Positions 15,189 through 23,966 of a DNA stretch of 64,000 bases are shown in pieces. The DNA is from Sphingobium sp. CAP-1. Lineage in GTDB: Bacteria; Pseudomonadota; Alphaproteobacteria; Sphingomonadales; Sphingomonadaceae. The position numbers and the translations under genes are program-made. Below the pieces are notes generated by a model. The model ran no database searches. It worked only from the letters and a program-made list of their open reading frames with translations, and was not told the origin of the DNA. How positions within the stretch are numbered: position 1 is the first letter of the stretch; each line of letters begins with the position of its first letter. Where the stretch lies: the NCBI RefSeq assembly GCF_009720145.1, contig NZ_CP046252.1, forward strand, positions 2,491,001 to 2,555,000, read 5' to 3'.

Positions 15189-16298
15189 ATGAACAAAGCC
15201 GCTGATCTAGCCGAGGATAAAAGCGACGGCGGCAGCGTGATCCGGCTTTCCGGTTCGCTCGCCATTGCCTGTCTTTGCGACCTGCCCGAACGGCTGGAGG
15301 CCGTGCAGGGGCCGGTTGCCGCCATCGATCTGGATGCCGTCGATCATATGGATACGATCGGCGCCTGGACCGTGCATCGCACCGCCCGGCGGCTGGGTTG
15401 CGCGATCACCGGGGGCAGCGAGGACACCCGCCGGCTGGTCAATGCCGTCGGCAAGCTGGACGAGCCGGTGCCGATCCGCCCGGACAAGGTGCATCCCGTA
15501 TCCCGCGTCGTCGGCGAGATCGGCGAGGCGGTGTGCGCCGCCACATCGACGCTGGTCGGGCTGGTCGGCTTTTTCGGCAGCACGCTGGTCGCGAGCTGGA
15601 ATGTCATCCGCCACCCCAGCCGCTTCCGCATCAATGCGGTGGTGCAGCGGTTCGAGGTGGTGGGCGTGTCCGCGCTCGGTATCATCGGACTGATGAGCTT
15701 CCTGATCGGCATCGTCATCGCCCAGCAGGGGTCGGTGCAACTGCGCCAGTTCGGCATGGAGATGCTGACGATCAATCTGGTCGGCCGCCTCACCTTTCGC
15801 GAACTCGGCGTGCTGATGACCGCGATCATGGTTGCGGGCCGGTCCGGTTCCGCCTTTGCCGCGCAACTGGGCACGATGAAGCTGACCGAGGAAGTGGACG
15901 CCATGCGGACCATCGGCGTGTCGCCGATGGAGGCGCTGGTGCTGCCGCGCACGCTGGCGGTCATCGTGATGATGCCGCTGCTGGGCTTTTATGCGTCGAT
16001 CGTCTCGGTCATCGGCGGCGGTTTCCTGTGCGCGATCGCGCTGGAAATCCCGCCTGTCACTTTCATCCAGCGGTTGCGCGAAGTGGTGCCGATCACCGAC
16101 CTGTGGGTCGGCCTGATCAAGGCGCCGGTGTTCGGCATCATCATCGCGCTGGCCGGTTGCTTTCAGGGGATGCAGGTCAAGGCCAATGCCGAGGAGGTCG
16201 GGTTGCGCACCACGGCTGCCGTGGTGCAGGCGATCTTCCTGGTGATCGTGATCGATGCCTTCTTCGCCGTATTCTTCACCTGGGTCGGGTGGAATTGA
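15189..16298 (+). CDS. mlaE: Mla/LinK-type ABC transporter permease with N-terminal STAS-like domain
   Basis: Permease of a lipid-transport ABC system, 369 residues. The first 100 residues look like an MlaB-type STAS domain (LDAVDHMDTIGAWTV), then the MlaE permease with several membrane helices and the signature GRLTFRELGVLMTAIMVAGR and EVDAMRTIGVSPMEALVLPR. Gene order permease, ATPase, MCE protein, lipoprotein equals LinKLMN of Sphingobium japonicum, which is needed for gamma-hexachlorocyclohexane use. Ends in TGATG coupling with the ATPase gene. Confidence 0.92.
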   Translation: MNKAADLAEDKSDGGSVIRLSGSLAIACLCDLPERLEAVQGPVAAIDLDAVDHMDTIGAWTVHRTARRLGCAITGGSEDTRRLVNAVGKLDEPVPIRPDKVHPVSRVVGEIGEAVCAATSTLVGLVGFFGSTLVASWNVIRHPSRFRINAVVQRFEVVGVSALGIIGLMSFLIGIVIAQQGSVQLRQFGMEMLTINLVGRLTFRELGVLMTAIMVAGRSGSAFAAQLGTMKLTEEVDAMRTIGVSPMEALVLPRTLAVIVMMPLLGFYASIVSVIGGGFLCAIALEIPPVTFIQRLREVVPITDLWVGLIKAPVFGIIIALAGCFQGMQVKANAEEVGLRTTAAVVQAIFLVIVIDAFFAVFFTWVGWN

Positions 16299-17170
16299 TG
16301 GGCGAGGAGCATATTCGCGACGCCGAGGAACTGCGGGTCGACCAGGCGGTCGAGTCCGGCGACATTGCGATCAAGGTCCGGGGGCTGAAGAACAGCTTCG
16401 GCGATCAGGTGGTGCATGAGGGGCTGGACCTCGACGTGCGCAAGGGTGAAATATTGGGCGTGGTCGGGGGATCGGGCACCGGCAAGTCGGTGCTGATGCG
16501 ATCGATCATCGGCCTTCAGACCCCGGATGCAGGCGAAATCTGCGTCTTTGGCGAATCGATGATCGGCCGGCTGGACGATGAGGCGCTGGCGATCCGCAAG
16601 CGGTGGGGCGTGCTGTTTCAGGGCGGGGCGCTGTTTTCGACCCTGACCGTGGCCGAAAATGTCGAAGTGCCGATCCGCGAATATTATCCCAATATCGGCG
16701 CGCAGTTGCGCGACGAGATCGCCGCCTACAAGATCCGCATGACCGGCCTGCCGACCGAGGCTGGCCCCAAATATCCGGCCGAACTGTCGGGCGGCATGAA
16801 GAAGCGCGCCGGCCTCGCCCGCGCGCTGGCGCTGGACCCGGACCTGCTGTTCCTGGACGAACCGACCGCGGGCCTCGACCCGATCGGCGCGGCGGCGTTT
16901 GACGAGCAGACCAGGCAGTTGCAACAGACGCTGGGCCTGACCGTCTTTCTCATCACCCATGATCTCGATACGCTCTATTCGATCTGCGACCGGGTGGCGG
17001 TGCTGGCGGACAGGAAGGTGACGGCGGTGGGAACGATCGACGAATTGCTGGCCACCGATCATCCGTGGATTCAGGAATATTTCAACGGCCCGCGCGGCCG
17101 CGCCGCAACGGCGGCGGTCGAGCGCGAGAAGAACAGGGCGGCAGACGGGCCGCCGGACGGAAGGCGATAG
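16298..17170 (+). CDS. mlaF: Mla/LinL-type ABC transporter ATPase
   Basis: ATP-binding subunit of the lipid transporter, 290 residues. Walker A GGSGTGKSVLM near residue 57, Q-loop region LFQGGALFSTLTVAENV, ABC signature LSGGMKKRAGLARAL, Walker B LLFLDEPTAGLDPIG and the H-loop LITHDLDTLY are all present. The start ATG overlaps the mlaE stop by one base. A basic, low-complexity tail follows the ATPase domain. Predicted to power lipid movement between the membranes via MlaE and the MCE protein. Confidence 0.93.
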   Translation: MGEEHIRDAEELRVDQAVESGDIAIKVRGLKNSFGDQVVHEGLDLDVRKGEILGVVGGSGTGKSVLMRSIIGLQTPDAGEICVFGESMIGRLDDEALAIRKRWGVLFQGGALFSTLTVAENVEVPIREYYPNIGAQLRDEIAAYKIRMTGLPTEAGPKYPAELSGGMKKRAGLARALALDPDLLFLDEPTAGLDPIGAAAFDEQTRQLQQTLGLTVFLITHDLDTLYSICDRVAVLADRKVTAVGTIDELLATDHPWIQEYFNGPRGRAATAAVEREKNRAADGPPDGRR

Positions 17171-17173
17171 GAT

Positions 17174-18136
17174 ATGGAAACCCGCTCCAACCATGTGCTG
17201 GTGGGCACGGTCACGCTGTTGCTGCTGGCCGCGATCATGGCGGCGGCCTTCTGGTTCTCGCGCCTGTCGCAGGGCAATAATATGGAATATGACGTTTTCT
17301 TCAAACAGTCGGTGAACGGGCTGGCGAAGGGGTCTGCGGTCAATTATTCGGGCGTGCCGTCGGGACAGGTCGAGAAGATCGAATTGTGGAAGCGCGATCC
17401 CAGCTTCGTGAAGGTGCGCATTTCGGTGAAGGAAGGCACGCCGGTCCTGCAAGGGACGACGGCGACCATTTCCGGCGTCGGCTTTACCGGTGTCAGCGAA
17501 ATCGTGCTGGACGGCGCGGTCAAGGGCGCGCCGCCGATTGTCTGCCCGGCGGAAAATCTGCTCGCGGCCTGCCCCGATGGCGTGCCGGTGATCCCGACCA
17601 AGCCGGGCGCACTGGGCGAACTGCTCAACAATGCGCCGCAATTGCTGGAGCGGCTGTCGACCCTGACCGAGCGGCTCACTGAATTGCTGAACGACAAGAA
17701 TCAGCAGTCGATCGCCGGCATCCTGGCCAATGTGGAGAAGGTGTCCGGTGCGCTGGCCGATCGCAGCCCGGAAATCGCGGCGACGCTGGCAGAGGCGCGG
17801 ATTGCCGTGCAGCGCACCGGTATCGCCGCCGAACAGATCGGCAAGCTGGCCGCGACCACCGACGCGCTGGTGAATGACGAGGGGCGGCCGCTGATGGCGG
17901 ACCTGCGCAAGAGCGTGCAGGCGGCGTCGCGCAGCATCGATTCGCTCGACAAGACGATCGCCGAAGCGCAGCCGGGCGTGCATAGCTTCAGCAACCAGAC
18001 CATGCCGGAGGTCAACCAGCTGGTCCGCGACCTGCGCGAAATGTCGCGTTCCTTCCGGGGGGTCGCGGAAAAGCTGGACCAGCAGGGCGCGGGATCGCTG
18101 GTCGGATCGCCCAAGCTGCCGGACTATAAGAAGTGA
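17174..18136 (+). CDS. mlaD: MCE domain protein of the lipid transporter (MlaD/LinM-like)
   Basis: 320-residue periplasmic substrate-binding protein with one N-terminal membrane helix (LVGTVTLLLLAAIMAAAFWF) and an MCE domain (VNGLAKGSAVNYSGVPSGQV, KVRISVKEGTPVLQGTTATI, GFTGVSEIVLDG). A long C-terminal helical part (QLLERLSTLTERLTELL, NVEKVSGALADRSPEIAATL) would form the extension or coiled coil seen in other MCE proteins. Starts 3 nt after mlaF; its stop overlaps the lipoprotein gene start. Confidence 0.92.
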   Translation: METRSNHVLVGTVTLLLLAAIMAAAFWFSRLSQGNNMEYDVFFKQSVNGLAKGSAVNYSGVPSGQVEKIELWKRDPSFVKVRISVKEGTPVLQGTTATISGVGFTGVSEIVLDGAVKGAPPIVCPAENLLAACPDGVPVIPTKPGALGELLNNAPQLLERLSTLTERLTELLNDKNQQSIAGILANVEKVSGALADRSPEIAATLAEARIAVQRTGIAAEQIGKLAATTDALVNDEGRPLMADLRKSVQAASRSIDSLDKTIAEAQPGVHSFSNQTMPEVNQLVRDLREMSRSFRGVAEKLDQQGAGSLVGSPKLPDYKK

Positions 18137-18780
18137 TGAAAGGGACGCGGACCATGTTCCATGTGAAACATAGCGGTTTGAAGCAGAGGGGGGCGTTCGC
18201 CGCGCTGACCGCGGCGCTTCTGCTGTCGGGCTGTGTGTCCTTCGGCGGCAAGCCGCCCGCGCAGTTGCTGACGCTCGACGCGGCGCAGAAGGTGCCTGCG
18301 GGCGCCGCGCGCGTGGCGGGTGGCGGGCGGACACTGATCGTCGCCGATCCCGAAGCGCCCCGGATGCTCGATACGGTGCGGGTGCCGGTGCAGGTCGCGC
18401 CGACATCGGTCGCTTATGTGACCAAGGTGCAGTGGGCCGACACGCCGCGCCACCTGTTCCGCCGGCTGCTGGCCGAGACGATTTCCGCCAGCACCGACCG
18501 GGTGGTGCTGGATGCCGGGCAATTTTCGGGCGACGGCGGCCAGCGCCTGTCGGGTGAACTGATCGCCTTCACCATCGATGAGGCGAGCCAGCGGGCCATC
18601 GTGACCTATGACGCGGTGCTGACCACGCCGGCGGGTGTGGCGCTGGCGCGGCAGCGTTTCACCGCCAGCGCGCCGGTCGGCGGCAAGATCGACGCCGCCA
18701 CCGTCGGCGCGCCACTGAACGCCGCAGCGAACAAGGTGGCGGGCGACGTTGCGGCATGGGTCGCGGCGGTGAAGGAGTGA
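18136..18780 (+). CDS. ABC-type transport auxiliary lipoprotein (LinN-like)
   Basis: About 214-residue lipoprotein of the transport-associated lipoprotein family. The lipobox LLLSGC lies about 35 residues in, because the N-terminus carries an extension (MKGTRTMFHVKHSGLKQR) that encodes a parS-like DNA site at 18155-18170. The rest of the protein has RRLLAETISASTDRVVLD and LARQRFTASAPV, as expected. A GTG one codon upstream is possible, but ATG 18136 sits in the mlaD stop (TGATG). Probable outer-membrane anchor of the transporter. Confidence 0.85.
   Translation: MKGTRTMFHVKHSGLKQRGAFAALTAALLLSGCVSFGGKPPAQLLTLDAAQKVPAGAARVAGGGRTLIVADPEAPRMLDTVRVPVQVAPTSVAYVTKVQWADTPRHLFRRLLAETISASTDRVVLDAGQFSGDGGQRLSGELIAFTIDEASQRAIVTYDAVLTTPAGVALARQRFTASAPVGGKIDAATVGAPLNAAANKVAGDVAAWVAAVKE
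18155..18170. promoter_or_regulatory. parS-like site 1, inside a lipoprotein gene
   Basis: TGTTCCATGTGAAACA differs from TGTTTCACGTGAAACA at two positions. Read as protein it gives FHVKH. About 3.4 kb from parB. ParB binding is inferred from similarity and location only. Confidence 0.6.
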
Positions 18781-18792
18781 AATCGGGCTGTG

Positions 18793-18862
18793 GCGTGTTC
18801 CCGCGAAGGCGGGAACCCAGTCCTGCGGTCTGAACTGGGTTTCCGCTTTCGCGGGAACACGC
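18793..18862. repeat. Dispersed palindromic repeat, family A, copy 2
   Basis: GCGTGTTCCCGCGAAGGCGG and onward on the left pairs with the right arm ending GCGGGAACACGC; the centre is TCCTGCGGTCTGA. The palindrome spans almost the entire gap between the lipoprotein and pepN 3' ends. Centre shared with the copy at 41161. Confidence 0.8.
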
Positions 18863-18868
18863 AATGCT

Positions 18869-21469
18869 TCACTCCAGACTCTTGCTTGCCTGTTCGGTCA
18901 CATCCTTGGACAGGCCCGGTTCGGCCAGGATGCGCTGCAATTCCGCCCGCATCAGCGTGGCGCGGCCTTCATCGAACCGCTTCCACCGGCCCAGCGGCGG
19001 CACCAGCCGCGCGGCGGTCTGCGGATTCAACTTGTCGAGCGCGATGATGCAGTCGGCGACCAGACGATAGCCTTTGCCCGACTTGTGGTGGAAGCCCCAC
19101 TGATTGCCCGCGAACGCGCCATAGAGCGAGCGCACCCGGTTGGGATTGGCCAGGGTGAAATCCTTGTGTCGGCCCAGTTGCTCGACCTGATCGACCGCGT
19201 CGGGGTGGAGCGCGAAAGCCTGGGTCTGGAACCATTTGTCGAGCGTCAGCGCATCGTCGCTATAGCGGTTGTAGAAAATGTCGAGCGCCGCTTCCCGCTC
19301 CGCGCTGCTGCCATTGGCGAGCGTGCCGAGCGCCGCCTGCCGCTCGGTCATGTTATCGGCTTCGCCAAACTGGGCGAAAGCGATGGCGGGGCCGTCTGGC
19401 GCGCCCGATGCCACCAGATAGTGCAGCGCGGCGTTGCGCAGCTTGCGCGCGCCCTTGGCGGCCGGGGAGATGGCGAAGGCGTTGGCCCTGGTTTTGGCAT
19501 GGACATCGCGCCATAGCGTCTCCAGCTCCACCCCGATCCGGGTCTGGAGCGCGTCGCGCGCGGCGTGGATCGCGTCGGGATCGACGATCTTCATCTGGTC
19601 GCCCAGATAGGCTTCGCTGGGCAGGCGGATGGTTTCGGCGACGAAGGCCGGGTCGAGCGTCGGATCGGTCAGCGTGTTGCGGATCGCGGCGACCACCGCG
19701 CCTTCATCCACCTGCTGTCCGGCGATGCGGCCGACCAGCACATTGACCATCAACTGCTGCATCGCCTCGTACCGGGCGAAGGGATCATCGTCATGGGCCG
19801 ACAGGAAGGCGAGATCGGCCTGGCTGCGGTTGGTTTCCACGATGACCGGGGCGGAAAAGCCGCGATTGATCGACAGGATCGGGGCGCTGGCGAAGCCGGT
19901 GAAGGTGAAGCTCTGCTCCCCTTCCGTCAGCATCAGCAGGTCGTCGCCATGATGCTGGCCGGTGGCGGGATCGAACAGAGCGGTGCGCAGCGGGATCGCC
20001 ATGGGCTGCTTGTCGGGCTGGCCGGGGGTCGGCGGGACGCTCTGCTCCAGCGTCAGCGTGACGCTCTGCGTGACCGGATCATGCGCCATCAGCGCGCGGA
20101 CATGAGGCGTCCCGGCCTGCGCATACCAGAGGCGGAACTGGCCAAGGTCGATCCGGCCGCCCTCCTCCATCGCCACAACGAAATCCTCGCAGGTCGCCGC
20201 CTGCCCGTCATGCCGGTCGAAATAGAGGTCGGTGCCGGCGCGGAATCGCTCCGCCCCCAGCATCAGCGCCATCATGCGGATGACCTCGGCGCCCTTATTA
20301 TAGATGGTCGATGTATAGAAGTTACTGATTTCCATATAGGATTCAGGGCGGATCGGGTGCGCCAGCGGTCCCTGATCCTCCTGAAACTGGGCGGCGCGCA
20401 GGATGCGGACATCCTCGATCCGCTTGACGGCGTGCGACCCCATATCGGCCGAGAAATTCTGGTCGCGAAAGACGGTGAAGCCTTCCTTCAGCGACAATTG
20501 GAACCAGTCGCGGCAGGTGACGCGGTTGCCCGACCAGTTGTGGAAATATTCATGGGCGACGACCCCTTCCACCCCGTCATAGTCGATGTCGGTGGCGGTT
20601 TCCGGGTCGGCGAGGATGTAGCGCGAATTGAAGATGTTAAGACCCTTATTCTCCATCGCGCCGAAATTGAAATCCGCCACGGCGACGATGTTGAACACGT
20701 CCAGATCATATTCGCGGCCATAGACGCGCTCGTCCCAGGCCATGCTGTTCCTGAGCGCCTCCATCGCATGGGCGGTGCGCGGCAGATCGGCCTCCTTGAC
20801 CCAGATGCCAAGCTGCACCTCGCGCCCGCTCATCGTCACGAAGCGATCGGCGTTGCACGCGAGGTCGCCGGCGACCAGCGCGAACAGATAGCAGGGTTTG
20901 GGGAAAGGATCGTTCCAGAGCGCCCAGTGGCGACCATCGCTGAGGTCGCCCTGCTCGACCGGGTCGCCATTGGCGAGCAGGATCGGGAAGCGCGCCTTGT
21001 CGGCGGTCAGGCGCACGCTGTAGCGCGACAGGACATCGGGCCGGTCGGGGAAGAAGGTGATGCGGCGGAAGCCCTCCGCCTCGCACTGGGTGCAGAGCAG
21101 GCCGCCGCTGGCATAGAGGCCCATCAGCTTGCTGTTGCTCTCCGGCGCCAGTTCGACCAGCGTTTCGACGCTATGGGCGTCGCCGGGGAGCGGGATGATG
21201 AGCGCGCCGGCCTCCAGATGCCATTCCTGCTGGTCGAGGATGCGGCCGTCGACCTTCACCTCCAGCGGGACCAGGCCGTCGCCGTCGAGCCGCAGCGGCC
21301 GGCCGGAATCGCCATTGCGGGTGACGGACAGGGTCGCGTGAACCCTGGTCAGCGCCGGGTCGAGATCGAAATCGAGCCTGATGTCGGGGACAAGCCAGTC
21401 GGGCGCTCGATAATCGGCGCGGCGGATGATGGCGGGAGCGGCGGCGGTGGTGGAAAGCATATCGGCCAT
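18869..21469 (-). CDS. pepN: Aminopeptidase N
   Basis: 866-residue M1 family zinc aminopeptidase. Exopeptidase motif GAMEN lies near residue 270 and the zinc site HEYFHNWSGNRVTCRDWFQL near 305, with the third ligand glutamate in SLKEGFTVFRDQNF. C-terminal helical domain (LYGAFAGNQWGFHHKSGKGY) is typical of the alphaproteobacterial/gammaproteobacterial PepN type. It removes N-terminal residues from peptides in the cytosol. The start at 21469 (MADMLSTT) or 21460 (MLSTT) is uncertain. Its 3' end meets a palindromic repeat. Confidence 0.94.
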   Translation of the reverse strand: MADMLSTTAAAPAIIRRADYRAPDWLVPDIRLDFDLDPALTRVHATLSVTRNGDSGRPLRLDGDGLVPLEVKVDGRILDQQEWHLEAGALIIPLPGDAHSVETLVELAPESNSKLMGLYASGGLLCTQCEAEGFRRITFFPDRPDVLSRYSVRLTADKARFPILLANGDPVEQGDLSDGRHWALWNDPFPKPCYLFALVAGDLACNADRFVTMSGREVQLGIWVKEADLPRTAHAMEALRNSMAWDERVYGREYDLDVFNIVAVADFNFGAMENKGLNIFNSRYILADPETATDIDYDGVEGVVAHEYFHNWSGNRVTCRDWFQLSLKEGFTVFRDQNFSADMGSHAVKRIEDVRILRAAQFQEDQGPLAHPIRPESYMEISNFYTSTIYNKGAEVIRMMALMLGAERFRAGTDLYFDRHDGQAATCEDFVVAMEEGGRIDLGQFRLWYAQAGTPHVRALMAHDPVTQSVTLTLEQSVPPTPGQPDKQPMAIPLRTALFDPATGQHHGDDLLMLTEGEQSFTFTGFASAPILSINRGFSAPVIVETNRSQADLAFLSAHDDDPFARYEAMQQLMVNVLVGRIAGQQVDEGAVVAAIRNTLTDPTLDPAFVAETIRLPSEAYLGDQMKIVDPDAIHAARDALQTRIGVELETLWRDVHAKTRANAFAISPAAKGARKLRNAALHYLVASGAPDGPAIAFAQFGEADNMTERQAALGTLANGSSAEREAALDIFYNRYSDDALTLDKWFQTQAFALHPDAVDQVEQLGRHKDFTLANPNRVRSLYGAFAGNQWGFHHKSGKGYRLVADCIIALDKLNPQTAARLVPPLGRWKRFDEGRATLMRAELQRILAEPGLSKDVTEQASKSLE

Positions 21470-21613
21470 GGCCCCAAGCTAGGGAGCAAGGCGGCAAAAG
21501 GCCAGTGCGCTTTGGCGAGAAAGGGAGGAGATTGCAGCAATTTCCGGTCGGCTCAGGCCTGTCGAGAAGGATGCGTGATCGTCCCGACAGGTTGGAACCG
21601 AAGGAATGCCGGA

Positions 21614-22546
21614 CTAGATTCGTTCTCCTGACAAACGCTGGCACAGCATGTCGAGTTGATCGAGATTGGAATAGCGCATCGACAGCGTGCCGCCGGCCGC
21701 GCCGCCGTCATGGGCGATGTCGACCCGCAGGCCCAATATATCGGCGAGATGCTGTTCCAGCGCGGCGATGTCCGGGTCTTTGACGCCCGATGCGGCAGTT
21801 GCGCGGCGCGACGCGGGGGCGTCCGCGCCGGTCTTGACCTTGCGCACTAATTGTTCGGTATCGCGGACCGACAGCCCCTTATCCTCGACCTGCTGCGCCA
21901 GCCGCTCGCAATCGGGCGCGCCGATCAGCGCGCGGGCATGGCCCATGCTGATCTTGCCGTACATCACCTGCTGCTGCACGACCTGCGGCAATTCCAACAG
22001 GCGCATCAGATTGGCGACATGGCTGCGCGATTTGCCGACGATGCGGCCCAGCGCCTCCTGGCTGTGGTGAAATTCGGCGATCAGCTTGCGATAGGCTTCC
22101 GCCTCTTCGATCGGGTTCAGATCCTCGCGCTGGATATTCTCGATCAGCGCGATCTCCAGCGTCTCCTGCTCGTCAAAGTCGCGGACGATGGCGGGGATAC
22201 GGTGCATTTGGGCGCGTTGCGCCGCGCGCCAGCGGCGTTCGCCGGCGATGATCTGGAATCCGCCGCCATGCGGGCGGACGATGATCGGCTGGATCACGCC
22301 GCGCTTGGCGATGCTGTCCGCCAGTTCCTGCAACGCGCCATCATCGAAATGGCGACGTGGCTGTTCCGGGTGGGGATGGATCAGCGCGACCTCTATGCTC
22401 TGCACCGTCTTGCCGTTGGCGGCCGGCGCGGTGCTGGGGGCAATGGGTTCTTCGCGGGAGACATCGCCTAGCAGGGCGGAAAGGCCACGGCCCAGACCCT
22501 GGGGACGCTTGGCGATCTTGGGCTTGTCAGTTATTTCGTCGCTCAA
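21614..22546 (-). CDS. parB: Chromosome partitioning protein ParB
   Basis: 310 residues. ParB loads on parS, spreads using CTP, and recruits condensin and ParA. The N-terminus is GLGRGLSALLGD; the CTP-binding region has GGFQIIAGERRWRAAQRAQM and TLEIALIENIQREDLNPIEE; the DNA-binding helices include GRIVGKSRSHVANLMRLLEL, followed by a C-terminal dimerisation part. Its ATG overlaps the parA stop by 4 nt. One perfect and three imperfect parS-like sites lie within about 4.5 kb. Confidence 0.95.
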   Translation of the reverse strand: MSDEITDKPKIAKRPQGLGRGLSALLGDVSREEPIAPSTAPAANGKTVQSIEVALIHPHPEQPRRHFDDGALQELADSIAKRGVIQPIIVRPHGGGFQIIAGERRWRAAQRAQMHRIPAIVRDFDEQETLEIALIENIQREDLNPIEEAEAYRKLIAEFHHSQEALGRIVGKSRSHVANLMRLLELPQVVQQQVMYGKISMGHARALIGAPDCERLAQQVEDKGLSVRDTEQLVRKVKTGADAPASRRATAASGVKDPDIAALEQHLADILGLRVDIAHDGGAAGGTLSMRYSNLDQLDMLCQRLSGERI

Positions 22547-23325
22547 GCGGCAACCTCCTGTCGGGGCAGGCGCGCGATCAGCTCGCGCGCGAGACGCATA
22601 TAGGCTTCCGATCCCGAACAGCGGAAGTCATAGATAAGGGCGGGCACGCCGTGGCTGGGTGCTTCGGACAGGCGCACATTGCGGGGAATGACGGTGGTGA
22701 ACACCAGATCGCCGAGGCAGGCGCGCACATCGTCCGCCACCTGATCGGTCAGGCGATTGCGACGGTCATACATGGTCAGCGCCACGCCCATGATCGACAG
22801 GCCGGGATTGAAGCGCCCGCGAATGCGCTCGACCGTCTGGAGCAGTTGCGACAGCCCTTCGAGGGCGAAAAATTCGCACTGGAGCGGGACGAGCAGCGAT
22901 TGCGCCGCGACCATGGCGTTGATTGTCAGCAGACCGAGCGAAGGCGGGCAATCGATCAGGCAGATGTCCCAGCGGCCCGGCTGGGCTTCATCCAGCACGC
23001 GGGCCAGGCGATGGGTCCGCTCCTCATAGTCGATCAGTTCGATTTCCGCGCCGGACAGATCCTGGGTCGCGGGGACCAGATCGAGCTTGGGCACGCGGGT
23101 CGTGATGATGGTGTCGTCCAGCGCGCAGTTGCCGACCAGCAGGTCGTAGCTGGACTGGGCGCGCTCCGCCTGTCCCACGCCAAGGCCGGTCGACGCATTG
23201 CCCTGCGGGTCGAGATCGACCAGCAGCACCCGAAGGCCAGTGGCGGCCAGACCCGTCGCGAGGTTGATCGCGGTCGTGGTCTTGCCCACCCCACCCTTCT
23301 GGTTGGCGATGGCGATACGGATCAT
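22543..23325 (-). CDS. parA: Chromosome partitioning ATPase ParA
   Basis: 260-residue Walker-type ATPase that drives segregation of the ParB-parS complex. The deviant Walker A KGGVGKTTT starts at residue 10, followed by LRVLLVDLDPQGNASTGLGV (Walker A' and substrate loop), WDICLIDCPPSLGLLTINA and a C-terminal region typical of Soj. Start codon overlaps the rsmG stop by 4 nt. Works with ParB and the parS sites in this window, near the origin. Confidence 0.95.
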   Translation of the reverse strand: MIRIAIANQKGGVGKTTTAINLATGLAATGLRVLLVDLDPQGNASTGLGVGQAERAQSSYDLLVGNCALDDTIITTRVPKLDLVPATQDLSGAEIELIDYEERTHRLARVLDEAQPGRWDICLIDCPPSLGLLTINAMVAAQSLLVPLQCEFFALEGLSQLLQTVERIRGRFNPGLSIMGVALTMYDRRNRLTDQVADDVRACLGDLVFTTVIPRNVRLSEAPSHGVPALIYDFRCSGSEAYMRLARELIARLPRQEVAA

Positions 23326-23966
23326 GGGCGACCTTTCTTCTTGCCAGCGGGCGCGATTCCGTGGGCGACGATGATGGCGCTGTCAGCGTCCGTCACACTC
23401 GGTTCCACGTGAAACACACCTTGCCATGCCGGACGCGTCGCCTCCAGTTCATTTTGCGCATTGCGGCCCTTGGGCAGCAGCCAGACGGTCTTTTTATCGG
23501 ACAGGTGCAGCGCGGAGGCGAGCAATTTGGGCAGCGGGGCATAGGCGCGCGCGCTGATGATCGCCGCTTTGGTTGCCGGAACGCTTTCCACCCGACCACC
23601 GAATATGCGCGCATGGCCAAGGCCGAGATCGGCGATGACGGCGTTGAGGAAATCGATCCGCTTGCGCCGGGATTCGACCATCATCAGCGGCCGGTCTACC
23701 AGGCAGGCGATGACGATGCCGGGCAGGCCCGCGCCTGAGCCCAGGTCGATCCAGTCCCGACCATCATCATCGGGGGCATGGTTCAGCAGTTGGGCGGAAT
23801 CGACAATATGCCGCGCCCAGATATGGGGGCGGGTCGATTCCGCGATGAGATTTTGCTCATCCATGGCTGACAGCAGGATCGCGACATAGCGCTCCATCTG
23901 GGTCCATGTTTCACGTGAAACATCGAATTGCGCCTGAAGCCAGGCGCGTGCTTCCTCTTCGGTCAC
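23322..23966 (-). CDS. rsmG: 16S rRNA (guanine527-N7)-methyltransferase
   Basis: RsmG/GidB methylates G527 of 16S rRNA using S-adenosylmethionine. The SAM-binding motif WIDLGSGAGLPGIVIAC is clear, followed by MMVESRRKRIDFLNAV. 214 residues. Near the N-terminus the codons for DVSRETW contain the perfect parS at 23907-23922, and near the C-terminus VFHVEPSV covers a second parS-like sequence at 23401-23416. It overlaps both mnmG and parA by 4 nt. Confidence 0.95.
   Translation of the reverse strand: MTEEEARAWLQAQFDVSRETWTQMERYVAILLSAMDEQNLIAESTRPHIWARHIVDSAQLLNHAPDDDGRDWIDLGSGAGLPGIVIACLVDRPLMMVESRRKRIDFLNAVIADLGLGHARIFGGRVESVPATKAAIISARAYAPLPKLLASALHLSDKKTVWLLPKGRNAQNELEATRPAWQGVFHVEPSVTDADSAIIVAHGIAPAGKKKGRP
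23401..23416. promoter_or_regulatory. parS-like site 2, in the 3' part of rsmG
   Basis: GGTTCCACGTGAAACA differs from the consensus at two positions (1 and 5). About 0.1 kb upstream of the parA start. Confidence 0.65.
23907..23922. promoter_or_regulatory. parS: parS site, perfect 16-bp match
   Basis: TGTTTCACGTGAAACA is identical to the bacterial parS consensus. It lies in the N-terminal codons of rsmG and encodes VSRET there. It is the strongest candidate ParB nucleation site in the window. Confidence 0.92.

Noticed and set aside
16163..18406. 747-codon minus-strand open frame
   Set aside because: Antisense to the lipid transporter operon, whose ATPase, permease and MCE motifs are clear on the plus strand.
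19565..21631. 688-codon plus-strand open frame
   Set aside because: Antisense to pepN, which has the GAMEN and HEYFH motifs on the minus strand.
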